From: Halobacteriovoraceae bacterium
Lineage (GTDB): Bacteria > Bdellovibrionota > Bacteriovoracia > Bacteriovoracales > Bacteriovoracaceae
Assembly: GCA_002713145.1 (NCBI GenBank)
Contig: PAVS01000019.1
Span: 124,001 to 188,000 of the forward strand
DNA: 64,000 nucleotides
Direction of reading: 5' to 3'
Below, piece after piece: positions 34,351 through 43,185 of the stretch (position 1 is the stretch's first letter; the number at the start of each line of letters is the position of its first letter). The position numbers were made by a program, and so were the translations under genes. A model generated the notes under the pieces. It saw only the letters and a program-made list of their open reading frames with translations, made no database searches and was not told the origin of the DNA.

Positions 34351-35522
34351 AATAAACCAGATGCTTGGGTGATTTTTGCGTCTTTTTTCTTGGCCTGCAA
34401 AATTTTATAGTTAAGGGATCTTGCGAGCATCATATTACTCATTTGAGTATTACTTTTGATATCCTCGTCTTTTGCTGGAGTCATGGAGAAGCTTTGTGCT
34501 CTCACAAAACTCACCTGAATAGGAGTTTCATTCATAAGAACGTCTTGAGTATTTTTCGTGGTAAAGAGTTTTCTGATTTTATCTTCTTCAAGTTCAACTT
34601 CTGGAACATTGGGTGCCATAAGGTTAACTTTAGATTCTTTACGGAAATCAAAACCATATTTTTTGCTAAGTGATTCAATCTTCTTGAGGTTATTAGCTTC
34701 AAAAGCGGCTTTTAAATCAGCGACAAGTTTTTCATTAAACTCTTTAAGCTCTTCTCGCTTTTTTCTTTTCAGGTGTTTCGCAGCCAACTCATTTTTAACT
34801 TCATCAAGAGGCTTGGCTTTTTTAATGTTCTCTTGTTTATAAGTATCATAAAGAGAGTTAAGGATTACATCTGCATTTTCTTGTTTTAGGAATTCTTCAA
34901 TCTCCTTGTTATCCACACTGAGATTTTTAGTCATTTCTTCTTTACGAAAACTTGCCGCAGAAACTGTCGCGACTTGACGGCTAAACTTCATCATATCTTT
35001 GGCAAAATTCTCTGAAACTTGTTGAGAGCCTAAAAGGGAATCAAGCTTCGTTAATTTTACTTGGTTGACCATATCTGCTTCAAAGTCTTTGAAAGAGATA
35101 CCATTGGCCTTTAAAAGTCCTTTATACTTTGAGACATCAAATTTTCCATTTGTTTTAAACTCTTCGTATTGGTTCATAAGAGTGTACTTAACGTAACCCG
35201 CTCCACCTTTAAAGCCTAATTCGTCTGCGTAGTTAAGCATCACTTTTTGATCCACAAGCTGAGCAAGTACTTGTTCTCTAATCCCTCTTTCTCGAATTTC
35301 TTTTTGAGTTAAAGATTTTCCCTTATTGTTTTGGGTCCAATATTGAAGAGTTCTATCTAGAGCTCTTTGATATTCTTCCACTTCAACAGCAGTCCCATCT
35401 ACTGAGGCAACCTCACCAGCTGAGTTGGTAAAACTTTGAACTCCTGTAAAAACAAAAGCGACGATGATCAATCCCATAATGAGACTTAGAGCGAATTGAT
35501 TAACTGCATTTTTCTTAGACAT
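34344..35522 (-). CDS. membrane-anchored SurA_N / PpiD-like chaperone
   Basis: A 392-residue protein with one N-terminal membrane segment (about residues 12-28, SLIMGLIIVAFVFTGVQSF) and a periplasmic region. The first part matches the SurA_N domain (VASVDGTAVEVEEYQRALDR, QVLAQLVDQKVMLNYADELG), followed by a long helical region. No clear parvulin catalytic domain is visible, so it is probably a chaperone rather than an isomerase, like the N-terminal half of PpiD. It would assist outer-membrane protein folding. AGAGGA precedes the ATG. Confidence 0.8.
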   Translation of the reverse strand: MSKKNAVNQFALSLIMGLIIVAFVFTGVQSFTNSAGEVASVDGTAVEVEEYQRALDRTLQYWTQNNKGKSLTQKEIRERGIREQVLAQLVDQKVMLNYADELGFKGGAGYVKYTLMNQYEEFKTNGKFDVSKYKGLLKANGISFKDFEADMVNQVKLTKLDSLLGSQQVSENFAKDMMKFSRQVATVSAASFRKEEMTKNLSVDNKEIEEFLKQENADVILNSLYDTYKQENIKKAKPLDEVKNELAAKHLKRKKREELKEFNEKLVADLKAAFEANNLKKIESLSKKYGFDFRKESKVNLMAPNVPEVELEEDKIRKLFTTKNTQDVLMNETPIQVSFVRAQSFSMTPAKDEDIKSNTQMSNMMLARSLNYKILQAKKKDAKITQASGLFQ

Positions 35523-35682
35523 AAATATCCTCTTATGACTTCCTAATTATTAAAGCTTAAATTCTAGCTTTAATTTGGCTAAAGTCAATTTGTTGTGAAG
35601 CGTAAATGAGGTTAATGATTGGCTTTATTAGCCATTTTAGATAGTCTATTATGTAATCTTAACTGATTTTAAAGGCATTCAT

Positions 35683-36582
35683 TTGCAAAACCTAAATATA
35701 GAGTCCTCTAGATGGACGACATTCAATAATTTTATTGTCATTGCTGTTTCTCTGTATGGTTTTGCAGTGCAAAGCTATCGTGAAGAAGAGATCTCCTTTT
35801 TCCAAAAAGTTATTATTGAACTCACTGCTCCGCTGCAAAGTGGAACAAGCTCAGTCCAAGTTAGTGTGACCGACGCTTTTGATCATTATGTAAAAATAGT
35901 CAACACTAGTCGTGAGAATGCTTTACTCAAGAAAAAGATTTCATCGCTTAATTCGACTATCTTCGATCTCAAAGAGGTACAACAAGAAAATGAACGACTC
36001 AAACAACTGCTCGAGTTCGGAGAGGTGATTCCCAAGAAAAAAGTTTTGGCCCAAGTGATTAGTATGGACTCTGCTAACGAGTTCAAAGTTTTACGTATCA
36101 ATAAAGGGGAAGCTCACGGTCTCAAACTGATGTCACCGGTGATCACCATGACTGGCTTAGTTGGTTATGTGTATCGTTTAAGTGCTAATTATTCTGACAT
36201 TCTCACCATTTTAGACCAAAACAATCGAGTTGACGCCATCGTCACTCGCACTAGGACTCATGGGATCGTCGAAGGTGATGCTAAACATGAACTAAAGTTT
36301 AAATACGTGGCGCGAACTGATGATGTTGAATTGGAAGACATAGTCATCACAGCAGGCCTTGGAGAAATTTATCCTAAAGGGATAAAAATTGGAACCATTT
36401 CAAGTATCGATAAGAAAAACTCAGGAATCACTCAGAAAATAAGTATTGAGCCCAGTGTGGACTTTCATAAGTTAGAAGAAGTTCTCGTCTTAATTGAAGG
36501 TGAAGCAGGAGATGTGGCGAAAAAGGATTTGCCCTTAGGAGATGGAATCTCTGAGAAGAGTTCAGAGGAGGAGATCAAATGA
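35683..36582 (+). CDS. mreC: rod shape-determining protein MreC
   Basis: Part of the elongasome that links MreB to PBP2. 299 residues starting at TTG with AAAGG upstream. One N-terminal membrane segment (FNNFIVIAVSLYGFAVQ), then a coiled coil (about residues 75-115, ENERLKQLLEFGE), then the periplasmic beta-domains (VISMDSANEFKVLRINKGE; SPVITMTGLVGYVYRLS; TAGLGEIYPKGIKIGTIS). It overlaps mreD by ATGA. MreB is not in this window. Confidence 0.94.
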   Translation: MQNLNIESSRWTTFNNFIVIAVSLYGFAVQSYREEEISFFQKVIIELTAPLQSGTSSVQVSVTDAFDHYVKIVNTSRENALLKKKISSLNSTIFDLKEVQQENERLKQLLEFGEVIPKKKVLAQVISMDSANEFKVLRINKGEAHGLKLMSPVITMTGLVGYVYRLSANYSDILTILDQNNRVDAIVTRTRTHGIVEGDAKHELKFKYVARTDDVELEDIVITAGLGEIYPKGIKIGTISSIDKKNSGITQKISIEPSVDFHKLEEVLVLIEGEAGDVAKKDLPLGDGISEKSSEEEIK

Positions 36583-37109
36583 AATATTCAATCCAAGAAA
36601 TTTCACTAGGGTTGTTAAAAACCATCCTTCTTCTACTCGTTTTGGAAATCGTAACAACAGCCGTGCTTCCCATGTTTGATATTACATCCTTTAAGCCTAA
36701 CTTTAATATTCTTATCGTTTTGTTTTTAGCGTTTAAACTTAATACTCCCTTGCTGGCATTTATAATTCTTATTGTTCAGTATGTTCATTCTGCTTTTTCT
36801 ATCGAAGGTTGGGCGATGGGAACCTTTACCGGTGTTTTTATTTCTGTTTTAGTACAATATATTAAAGACCAACTGAATTTTTCCTCTGCAGCAAGCACTA
36901 TTATAGTCGTGCAAATTTTTCAACTTATTTGGATTGTGATTGGAACGGTTATGCTTTGTTTTAAAATGGAAGATTTCTCCAGCTTTTTAACTTTGATGTG
37001 GCATCATGTTCCGGAAAGTATTTTTCTCTCCATCCTTTCTCCCTTTTTCTTTAGACTTCTTGACGGTTTTTGGCATGTGAATCGCCGAAGCTCTGGAGTG
37101 GCTTATTAG
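36579..37109 (+). CDS. mreD: rod shape-determining protein MreD
   Basis: A 176-residue integral membrane protein with about five or six hydrophobic segments. MreD sequences are weakly conserved; the size, composition and position between mreC and mrdA support the call. It overlaps mreC by 4 nt and its stop is immediately followed by the mrdA start. Confidence 0.88.
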   Translation: MKYSIQEISLGLLKTILLLLVLEIVTTAVLPMFDITSFKPNFNILIVLFLAFKLNTPLLAFIILIVQYVHSAFSIEGWAMGTFTGVFISVLVQYIKDQLNFSSAASTIIVVQIFQLIWIVIGTVMLCFKMEDFSSFLTLMWHHVPESIFLSILSPFFFRLLDGFWHVNRRSSGVAY

Positions 37110-39128
37110 ATGTTTGGTGATGAAGAACTCATAAAATTACATAGAGATCGATCTATCCAAGTGGCCAACATTATTCTTTGTTGCTTTGGAATTATATTCA
37201 TTAGACTTTGGTATCTTCAAATATTTAAAGGTGAACTCTACGAACAATTCTCCAATCAAAATAGATTGCGTAAAGAGTTTATCCAAGCTCCCCGAGGAAT
37301 GATGTTTGATCGCAATGACACCCTACTAGTGGATAATATCCCAAGGTTTGATGCTATTCTGACCAGACAGTACCTTAAAGACCGAGATAAAACGATCAAA
37401 CGTCTTAGTGAAATTTTGGAAATGGATGTTGAGACCATTAATAAAACCATCAAAAAATATTCGACTCAAGCTAAATATAGGCCCATCATCATCAAAAAGA
37501 ATATCTCTCATGAAGAGGTGGCCAAAATTGAAACTGAAAATGAATCCCTCCCTGGTATAAGTGTAAATACTTTTATCTCTAGAGAGTATATCGATAAAGA
37601 AGTGGGAGCTCATGTTCTAGGTTATATTTCAGAAATCTCGCAACAACAACTTCCAAAGTATAGAAAAAGAGATGATATCGATTATAGGTTAGGGGATTTT
37701 ATTGGCCAATTTGGTATCGAACAAAGAATGGATCGACAGCTCAGAGGAGTTAATGGTTTTGAATATGTGGAAGTTGATGCTTTGGGGAGAAAAAAAAGAA
37801 ACACCGGTCTGTTTAAAGAGATTGAAGATCAACCTGAAAAACAAGGTCATAATTTAAAACTCACCATTGACCGAGATATGCAAAAAGCGGCTTATGAAGC
37901 GATGAAAGGGAGCTCAGGTTCTCTGGTCGCTCTTGATGTCAATACAGGTGAAATACTCACAATGGTTTCAACTCCTGCTTTTGACCCCTCTCAATTCTCA
38001 AGAGGGATATCCAGTGATTATTGGAATTCCCTTATTAATAATACTGAAAAACCTCTCAGGGCAAGAAGTATCCAAAACCATTTCCCTCCTGGTTCTACTT
38101 TTAAGCCTTTCACTGCTATTGCCGCATTGGAAGAAGGTGTCATTAATAAATCAACAAAACTGAGATGCCATGGGGCTTTTCGCTTTGGGAGAAGAACTTA
38201 TAGAAGTTGGAAAAGTTATGGGACTGAAAAAGTTGATGTCTCAGATGCTCTTATGCAATCATGTAATATCTTTTTTTACAAAGTTGCTGCTGACCCAAAA
38301 TTTGATATTGATATGCTGGCAAAGTATTCTCAAATGTTTGGCTTTGGTAAAAAAACAGGTGTTAATCTTCCTAGAGAAGTTTCTGGACTCATACCGACTA
38401 AGGAATGGAAACTAAAAACCAAAGGGCGTGAGTGGCAGAAAGGGGAAACTCTCTCTTGTTCAATCGGTCAGTCTTATGTTCTTGTTTCTACGCTTCAGTT
38501 AGCGAATGCTTACGCTGCCATTGCAACAAGAGGTAAGTTGTATAAGCCCTATATTGTCAAAGAAGTTTTTGATCAACAAAACAATCTCGTTTTTAGCAAT
38601 CAGCCTAAACTTTTAAATGATATCCAGCTCAAAGATGAGACATGGGATCTTGTTCAAAGTGGTTTATATAAAGTTGTTAATAGCCCGAGGGGAACAGCTT
38701 GGTGGAGAAGAGGTGCTGGAAACCAAATGGCCGGTAAAACTGGGACCTCGCAAGTTATCCGGGCCCAAAGTGCAGAACAACTTTACGCGAAATGCTCTGA
38801 GAAAGAATACAAATATCGTCACCACGGTGTTTTTGTGGCTTTTGCGCCTTATGATAATCCAAAAATTGCCGTGGCTGCTCTTGTAGAGCACGGTTGTGGA
38901 GGCTCCTCTGCAGCAGCCCCTGTCGTCGAAAAAGTTGTGAACTCTTATATGAAAAAATATCTTCCTGATCTTCAAGAAGAATATGCCCAAAAAGAGAAGA
39001 GTGAATACTCTCGTTATATTAAAGCCAGAAGAAGAGCTGAAGAAGAAAGAAAACAAAGAGAGCTAGAAGAAGCAGAAGCGAATACCACTGAAGTGATTGA
39101 ATCAGACAGTGGAGCTGGAGACCAATGA
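37110..39128 (+). CDS. mrdA: penicillin-binding protein 2 (elongation transpeptidase)
   Basis: DD-transpeptidase of lateral-wall synthesis, partner of RodA. 672 residues: N-terminal membrane anchor (about 20-38), PBP dimerisation domain (QAPRGMMFDRN; EIDKEV-type loop near 165), and the transpeptidase domain with catalytic GSTFKPF (Ser-x-x-Lys), the SxN-type motif as QSCN in LMQSCNIFFYKV, and AGKTGTSQV. All catalytic residues are intact. The C-terminus carries a highly charged extension (about 40 residues, RRRAEEERKQRELEEAEA) that I do not expect in most PBP2 proteins. It overlaps rodA by ATGA. Confidence 0.96.
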   Translation: MFGDEELIKLHRDRSIQVANIILCCFGIIFIRLWYLQIFKGELYEQFSNQNRLRKEFIQAPRGMMFDRNDTLLVDNIPRFDAILTRQYLKDRDKTIKRLSEILEMDVETINKTIKKYSTQAKYRPIIIKKNISHEEVAKIETENESLPGISVNTFISREYIDKEVGAHVLGYISEISQQQLPKYRKRDDIDYRLGDFIGQFGIEQRMDRQLRGVNGFEYVEVDALGRKKRNTGLFKEIEDQPEKQGHNLKLTIDRDMQKAAYEAMKGSSGSLVALDVNTGEILTMVSTPAFDPSQFSRGISSDYWNSLINNTEKPLRARSIQNHFPPGSTFKPFTAIAALEEGVINKSTKLRCHGAFRFGRRTYRSWKSYGTEKVDVSDALMQSCNIFFYKVAADPKFDIDMLAKYSQMFGFGKKTGVNLPREVSGLIPTKEWKLKTKGREWQKGETLSCSIGQSYVLVSTLQLANAYAAIATRGKLYKPYIVKEVFDQQNNLVFSNQPKLLNDIQLKDETWDLVQSGLYKVVNSPRGTAWWRRGAGNQMAGKTGTSQVIRAQSAEQLYAKCSEKEYKYRHHGVFVAFAPYDNPKIAVAALVEHGCGGSSAAAPVVEKVVNSYMKKYLPDLQEEYAQKEKSEYSRYIKARRRAEEERKQRELEEAEANTTEVIESDSGAGDQ

Positions 39129-40234
39129 AGCAAACGTTATTAAATTTTTTTAAAAAATATGATTTCAGTTTTATTTTTTGTATGTACGCCATTTTCTTTA
39201 TTGGCATTCTCAATCTCTATTCTGCCACCCATGCTCACTCATCTGAGATGATGCAAAACTTATACCTCTCTCAGCTCAAAGCCTTCGGAGTGGCGAATAT
39301 TATCGTCCTCATTGTGAGTCTTTTTCCGCCTAAAAGTTTATTACGCTTTTCCTATTGGTTTTATGCCATTAATGTTTTCCTGCTTATATTAGTTCTTATC
39401 ATGGGACAAAAAGGAATGGGGGCTCAAAGATGGCTCGTGTTGGGAGGCTTTAGAATTCAGCCCTCAGAGCTTATGAAAATCTGTCTGGCCTTGGCCTTGA
39501 GTCGCTACTTCTCTCGTCATAATCCAGAAAAAGAGCTCTATCTTAAAAATTTGATCATCCCTTTTCTCATCACCTTACTTCCAACGGTTCTCATTATTAT
39601 GCAACCGGATTTGGGTACAGGACTTTTATTAGTGCTCATTTTTTTAGTGATATCTTTTTATAAACGTCTGCGCTGGAAATCTATTTTTATGTTGGGAGTC
39701 CTAGGGGTTGTGAGCAGTGTACTCATGTATAATTTTGCTCTTAAACCTTATCAAAAGCAAAGAGTTCTCACTTTTTTAAACCCTCAAGCGGATGCTAAAG
39801 GAAGTGGTTACAACGCTATCCAATCCCAAATCGCTATTGGTTCTGGGCGTTGGCAAGGCAAGGGTTTTAAAGAATCAACTCAAGCCTCACTAAATTATCT
39901 TCCAGAAAATCATACTGACTTTGTGTTTTCTATCTTTAATGAAGAGCACGGTTTTATAGGATCATTTTTTCTGATCTCTCTTTATTTTGTGCTGCTCATG
40001 CGCTTCATATGGCTTTCAGGTGCAGTGCTGCACTTTTATGACTCCATACTCGCCATTGGGCTCATGTCTATTTTCTTTTGGCATACCTTTATTAATATGG
40101 CGATGGTCATGGGTCTGGCTCCTATTGTAGGGCTTCCTCTTCCTCTTATGAGTTATGGAGGATCTTCCTTGGTGACGTTTGGAATTTGTATAGGTTTGGC
40201 CACCAGTTTAAGTAACTCAAGAAATTTATTTTAG
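39125..40234 (+). CDS. rodA: rod shape-determining protein RodA
   Basis: SEDS-family peptidoglycan glycosyltransferase. 369 residues with about ten membrane segments. Family motifs are present: GAQRWLVLGGFRIQPSELMK, QPDLGTGLLL, SGYNAIQSQIAIGSG with GKGFKESTQASLNYLPENH, DFVFSIFNEEHGFIG and the C-terminal PLMSYGGSSLV. It overlaps mrdA by 4 nt, the standard order in this operon. Confidence 0.96.
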   Translation: MKQTLLNFFKKYDFSFIFCMYAIFFIGILNLYSATHAHSSEMMQNLYLSQLKAFGVANIIVLIVSLFPPKSLLRFSYWFYAINVFLLILVLIMGQKGMGAQRWLVLGGFRIQPSELMKICLALALSRYFSRHNPEKELYLKNLIIPFLITLLPTVLIIMQPDLGTGLLLVLIFLVISFYKRLRWKSIFMLGVLGVVSSVLMYNFALKPYQKQRVLTFLNPQADAKGSGYNAIQSQIAIGSGRWQGKGFKESTQASLNYLPENHTDFVFSIFNEEHGFIGSFFLISLYFVLLMRFIWLSGAVLHFYDSILAIGLMSIFFWHTFINMAMVMGLAPIVGLPLPLMSYGGSSLVTFGICIGLATSLSNSRNLF

Positions 40235-40301
40235 AAGATAGGCACAAGAATTGCTCTATAAAGGGTGTCATGCTTAATATGACTAGCAAAAGGACTCTTT
40301 A

Positions 40302-40550
40302 ATGCATAAATTTTTGACGGCCGTAGTAATTCTGCTCACCTTATCCACGTCTAGCATGGCAGATGAAATTTCGGAGGGGATGCCGCTTTTAACGGTTGGA
40401 GACTTTTCAGTTAAAAATATCGTGAAGGCCAAGCTTTGGTATGAGGGAGTTGAAATTGAAAAATCGAGCCAAAATGAGCTTAATCAACATCTCAATCAAG
40501 TCTTTTTACCCGAAGAGATAACTGTAGCTTTAGAAAAATTCGACTCATAA
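40302..40550 (+). CDS. small exported protein, unknown function
   Basis: An 82-residue protein with a signal peptide (cleavage near SSMA, residues 16-19), leaving about 62 mature residues that are acidic and helical. It has an AAAGGA ribosome site upstream and its own 67-nt leader after rodA. No family recognised. It may read through from the shape operon or stand alone; the following MarR gene begins 36 nt later. Confidence 0.6.
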   Translation: MHKFLTAVVILLTLSTSSMADEISEGMPLLTVGDFSVKNIVKAKLWYEGVEIEKSSQNELNQHLNQVFLPEEITVALEKFDS

Positions 40551-40574
40551 TTATACAAAATACGAATTTAGTAC

Positions 40575-40580
40575 TATCAT
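40575..40580 (+). promoter_or_regulatory. -10 hexamer placed for a leaderless start
   Basis: TATCAT ends 6 nt before the ATG at 40587, and no ribosome site is seen in the short gap. Confidence 0.4.
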
Positions 40581-40586
40581 ACCTAT

Positions 40587-41042
40587 ATGAGAGTGACTCA
40601 AATAGGTAATCTATTAAAGAAAATTTACCGTGTTTATTCCCAGGATCTCCTCGCCCTTTTGCAACAGCAAGGCTTTCTCGATCTACGTATTAGCTTTTTA
40701 GAAATCCTCATGTATTTATGTGAAAATGACGCTCCTTCGATTAAAGAAGTGGGAGCCGCATGCGGACTTAAAAAACAAACCATGACGAGCCACCTCAATG
40801 AATTGGAAAAACGAGGCTATATTGTGAGAAAAGTTTCCCAACAAGATAGAAGGGAGCAGAAAGTCTACCTCACCCAATATGGGGAGAAATTCAAACTCAC
40901 GCTTCTCGAAGTTGCGAGTCAACTCGATCACGAATATAAAAAAGTGTTAGGTGAAGTGGAGTTAGATAGGATTATCCACACCCTCCAAAATCTTCATACA
41001 AAAATAAATAAAGATGATTCAGGTCAGTCTCTTTTGATCTAA
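40587..41042 (+). CDS. MarR-family transcriptional regulator
   Basis: A 151-residue winged-helix regulator. The DNA-binding core reads PSIKEVGAACGLKKQTMTSH (recognition helix) followed by LNELEKRGYIVRKVSQQDRR and QKVYLTQYGEK, the usual MarR wing and linker. It probably dimerises and responds to a small ligand. It follows the small exported protein by 36 nt and converges with the rhodanese-like gene, stopping 1 nt from it. Confidence 0.87.
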   Translation: MRVTQIGNLLKKIYRVYSQDLLALLQQQGFLDLRISFLEILMYLCENDAPSIKEVGAACGLKKQTMTSHLNELEKRGYIVRKVSQQDRREQKVYLTQYGEKFKLTLLEVASQLDHEYKKVLGEVELDRIIHTLQNLHTKINKDDSGQSLLI

Positions 41043-41043
41043 C

Positions 41044-41577
41044 CTAGGCAGAGAAAACTTGCGATGATTTGATGGCGCGCAGATTATTAAATCCAGGCCA
41101 ATAAGCATAACCACCAGAGATATTATTTAAATTATAAAACCCATGTTTGTGTAATTTATGGCAAGCTTGAATGGATCTCACTCCATTCTCTGAAATGATG
41201 AGTATGGCCGTAGCCCTACTAGGGAGTTCATGAATGCGATAGGCGAGCTCTTCCAGCGGAATTCGAGTGACCTCTGGAAAATCTGCAATGGGTTCATATC
41301 CTTCTTCAGAAACGTCAAGCAAGACAAAGTCTTTATCTTTCTGATTGTAGATTTCAAAAGCTTTCTCAGGAGATAAATCGTTATAATATGTCCCTTTAAT
41401 AATGAAATCATCAGAGAATTCATCACCATTTTTGATTCTAAGCAGATGAATTTTTTCTAGATTATGCAGACGCTCCATCTTCTCATGAAGAAACTCAATT
41501 TGATCCTCTAGTTCGGTAATCCTTGATTTTAATTTTTTGAAACCGTTGATAATATTTTCTGAGCTTCCAAATGCCAT
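41044..41577 (-). CDS. rhodanese-like protein lacking the catalytic cysteine
   Basis: A 177-residue protein: an N-terminal coiled coil (about residues 10-45) and a C-terminal rhodanese domain (FVLLDVSEEGYEP, RIPLEELAYR). In the active-site loop, normally Cys followed by a GxRS-type turn, the sequence reads ILIISENGVRSIQA, so Ser replaces Cys. Sulfur transfer is therefore unlikely; such domains often act as binding modules. I place the start at the ATG at 41577, which has GAGGAAAG 5 nt upstream; an in-frame ATG at 41607 lies too close to the -10 (41610-41615). Confidence 0.78.
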   Translation of the reverse strand: MAFGSSENIINGFKKLKSRITELEDQIEFLHEKMERLHNLEKIHLLRIKNGDEFSDDFIIKGTYYNDLSPEKAFEIYNQKDKDFVLLDVSEEGYEPIADFPEVTRIPLEELAYRIHELPSRATAILIISENGVRSIQACHKLHKHGFYNLNNISGGYAYWPGFNNLRAIKSSQVFSA

Positions 41578-41609
41578 AGCACTTTCCTCGAAGTTAGTTG
41601 TCCTCATTC

Positions 41610-41615
41610 ATTATA
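41610..41615 (-). promoter_or_regulatory. -10 hexamer of the rhodanese-like gene
   Basis: TATAAT on the minus strand ends 2 nt before the alternative ATG at 41607. A transcript would start within or just after that ATG, which supports using the downstream ATG at 41577. Confidence 0.45.
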
Positions 41616-41632
41616 GAATACGGCTAGAAGCT

Positions 41633-42508
41633 TTAGAAGAACGGGTAAATAGTTCCGAAGTTAATTTGTCCAACAATTATAGAGGTAAGAAAAGAAGCCG
41701 CTAAAAATACAGATCCTGAGTAAACTCCATGGCCTATAGTTTTATAATCCTGACCTTCTTCGTCGACTTTAAAAATGAATTTTATCCCCAGCATAAATAA
41801 AGGTAGAATTAGCGCCCCTAAGAGCACCTTTAGAATAACTTGTACGAGATAAGAAGTAATATCGATATGTTCATGGGAAAAGGACGCTGTAATAATAACC
41901 GTCACACCTAAGAGGTATCCACCAAAAGAAAATCCTAGTCCTAAATTTTGTTGTATCATTTGGCTATTGAAGTTTAAGTCTGAAACATACTTATAAAGTT
42001 TGGTAGAAAAGCCATAGAGCACCATGGAAAATAACCACATAATGAGCAAAATGATCAGCGAGTTCTCTGCTTCTGTAAAAATCTTTTTTACAATTAGCGC
42101 CAAGCATATAGAATTAACAAACCCCACCATCCCATAAGCGGCATTCTTCTTTTTTAAAACTTCATCTTTATATTCAAAATTATAAAAGATAATACTTTCT
42201 GAAACATAGATAGAGACCAAGTACAGCGAGAATCCAATTAAGCTCCAGGTAAGAAAATGCACTAAGGATATGCTTATACCAAAGTATTCATTAAATTCTA
42301 GCGTTGAGAATATAATAGAAACTCCAATAATACGGGAAAAAATATGGAGGGTGTCGATATAGTTTTCTGCGGGGTAAATTCTTTTGAGAAGTTGCTTTTT
42401 GCCAGAGGGATAGAAAATCACATGGGCGTATTTATAAATAAATAAAGCGAGGCAGATAAAAATAGTAAAAAGAATTCTAATAATTAAGCGATCAAAGGTT
42501 TCATTCAT
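41633..42508 (-). CDS. polytopic membrane protein, DUF350-like tandem repeats
   Basis: A 291-residue protein with about eight hydrophobic segments. Four similar stretches recur, for example NAAYGMVGFVNSICLALIVK, IQQNLGLGFSFGGYLLGVTV and GHGVYSGSVFLAASFLTSII. They resemble the repeated small-residue helices of DUF350/YjfL proteins, two DUF350-like units in tandem. The family's function is unknown. It overlaps the 226-residue gene by ATGA and ends the four-gene minus-strand unit running from glutaredoxin. Confidence 0.55.
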   Translation of the reverse strand: MNETFDRLIIRILFTIFICLALFIYKYAHVIFYPSGKKQLLKRIYPAENYIDTLHIFSRIIGVSIIFSTLEFNEYFGISISLVHFLTWSLIGFSLYLVSIYVSESIIFYNFEYKDEVLKKKNAAYGMVGFVNSICLALIVKKIFTEAENSLIILLIMWLFSMVLYGFSTKLYKYVSDLNFNSQMIQQNLGLGFSFGGYLLGVTVIITASFSHEHIDITSYLVQVILKVLLGALILPLFMLGIKFIFKVDEEGQDYKTIGHGVYSGSVFLAASFLTSIIVGQINFGTIYPFF

Positions 42509-43185
42509 AATTGCTCTTTATAGTTAATAAAATTTTCATTAAAGTAATTTTCTAAAAATTCTTGCCACGTAAGCGTCTTTTTATTCTTACGTGCAAAATA
42601 ATCGGGAAATGATTTTTGTGTCAATTCACCCTCTAGTCCAAATAGTTTTGTGTCTCCGAAATAAGGTGTGTTTTGCTGGCGATTCATCTCCATTTTATTA
42701 AAGTCTTCAAAGCTAGGAGTGTAATCACCCCAGCCAAGATAGACAGGTATTTGGCGGTAGACTCTGAAAAAGCGCCAGAGTTTTTTATCCCCCTGATTTT
42801 TCCAACTTCCATAAGTTTTATCTCCTACAAAAATAGAGCCAGGGATAAGTGGAACCATGGATTCTTCTCCCGATTTTGTACGACTAAAAACAGATAAACC
42901 TAAAAAGGGAGATAGTTTTTCTGAAAAGGCAGAAGAGCTGCGTATCACTAACTCTTCATAGGATTCAAAGCCATAAACAATTTTAAACTTTAAATAATAA
43001 GTTTTGATCGCGAAACCAGTGGTGTGAACATCAGTTAGAATGGCCGTAACAGGAGCTCCCTTAATGAGCTTTGACAGTTCATTTTGATCTTTGACATAGC
43101 TAATGCCAAATTCAAAAGGGGATAAACTTTTAGAAAGTATTAAATAAGCGAGTAATATTAAGCCGTAGACAATTATCCGATTCAT
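42505..43185 (-). CDS. membrane-anchored protein, unknown function
   Basis: A 226-residue protein with one N-terminal hydrophobic segment (IIVYGLILLAYLILS) and a soluble remainder rich in Lys, Tyr and Phe. I recognise no family. It overlaps the HD phosphohydrolase stop (TAATG) and the downstream DUF350-like gene (ATGA), so the three are almost certainly translated together. Confidence 0.7.
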   Translation of the reverse strand: MNRIIVYGLILLAYLILSKSLSPFEFGISYVKDQNELSKLIKGAPVTAILTDVHTTGFAIKTYYLKFKIVYGFESYEELVIRSSSAFSEKLSPFLGLSVFSRTKSGEESMVPLIPGSIFVGDKTYGSWKNQGDKKLWRFFRVYRQIPVYLGWGDYTPSFEDFNKMEMNRQQNTPYFGDTKLFGLEGELTQKSFPDYFARKNKKTLTWQEFLENYFNENFINYKEQL

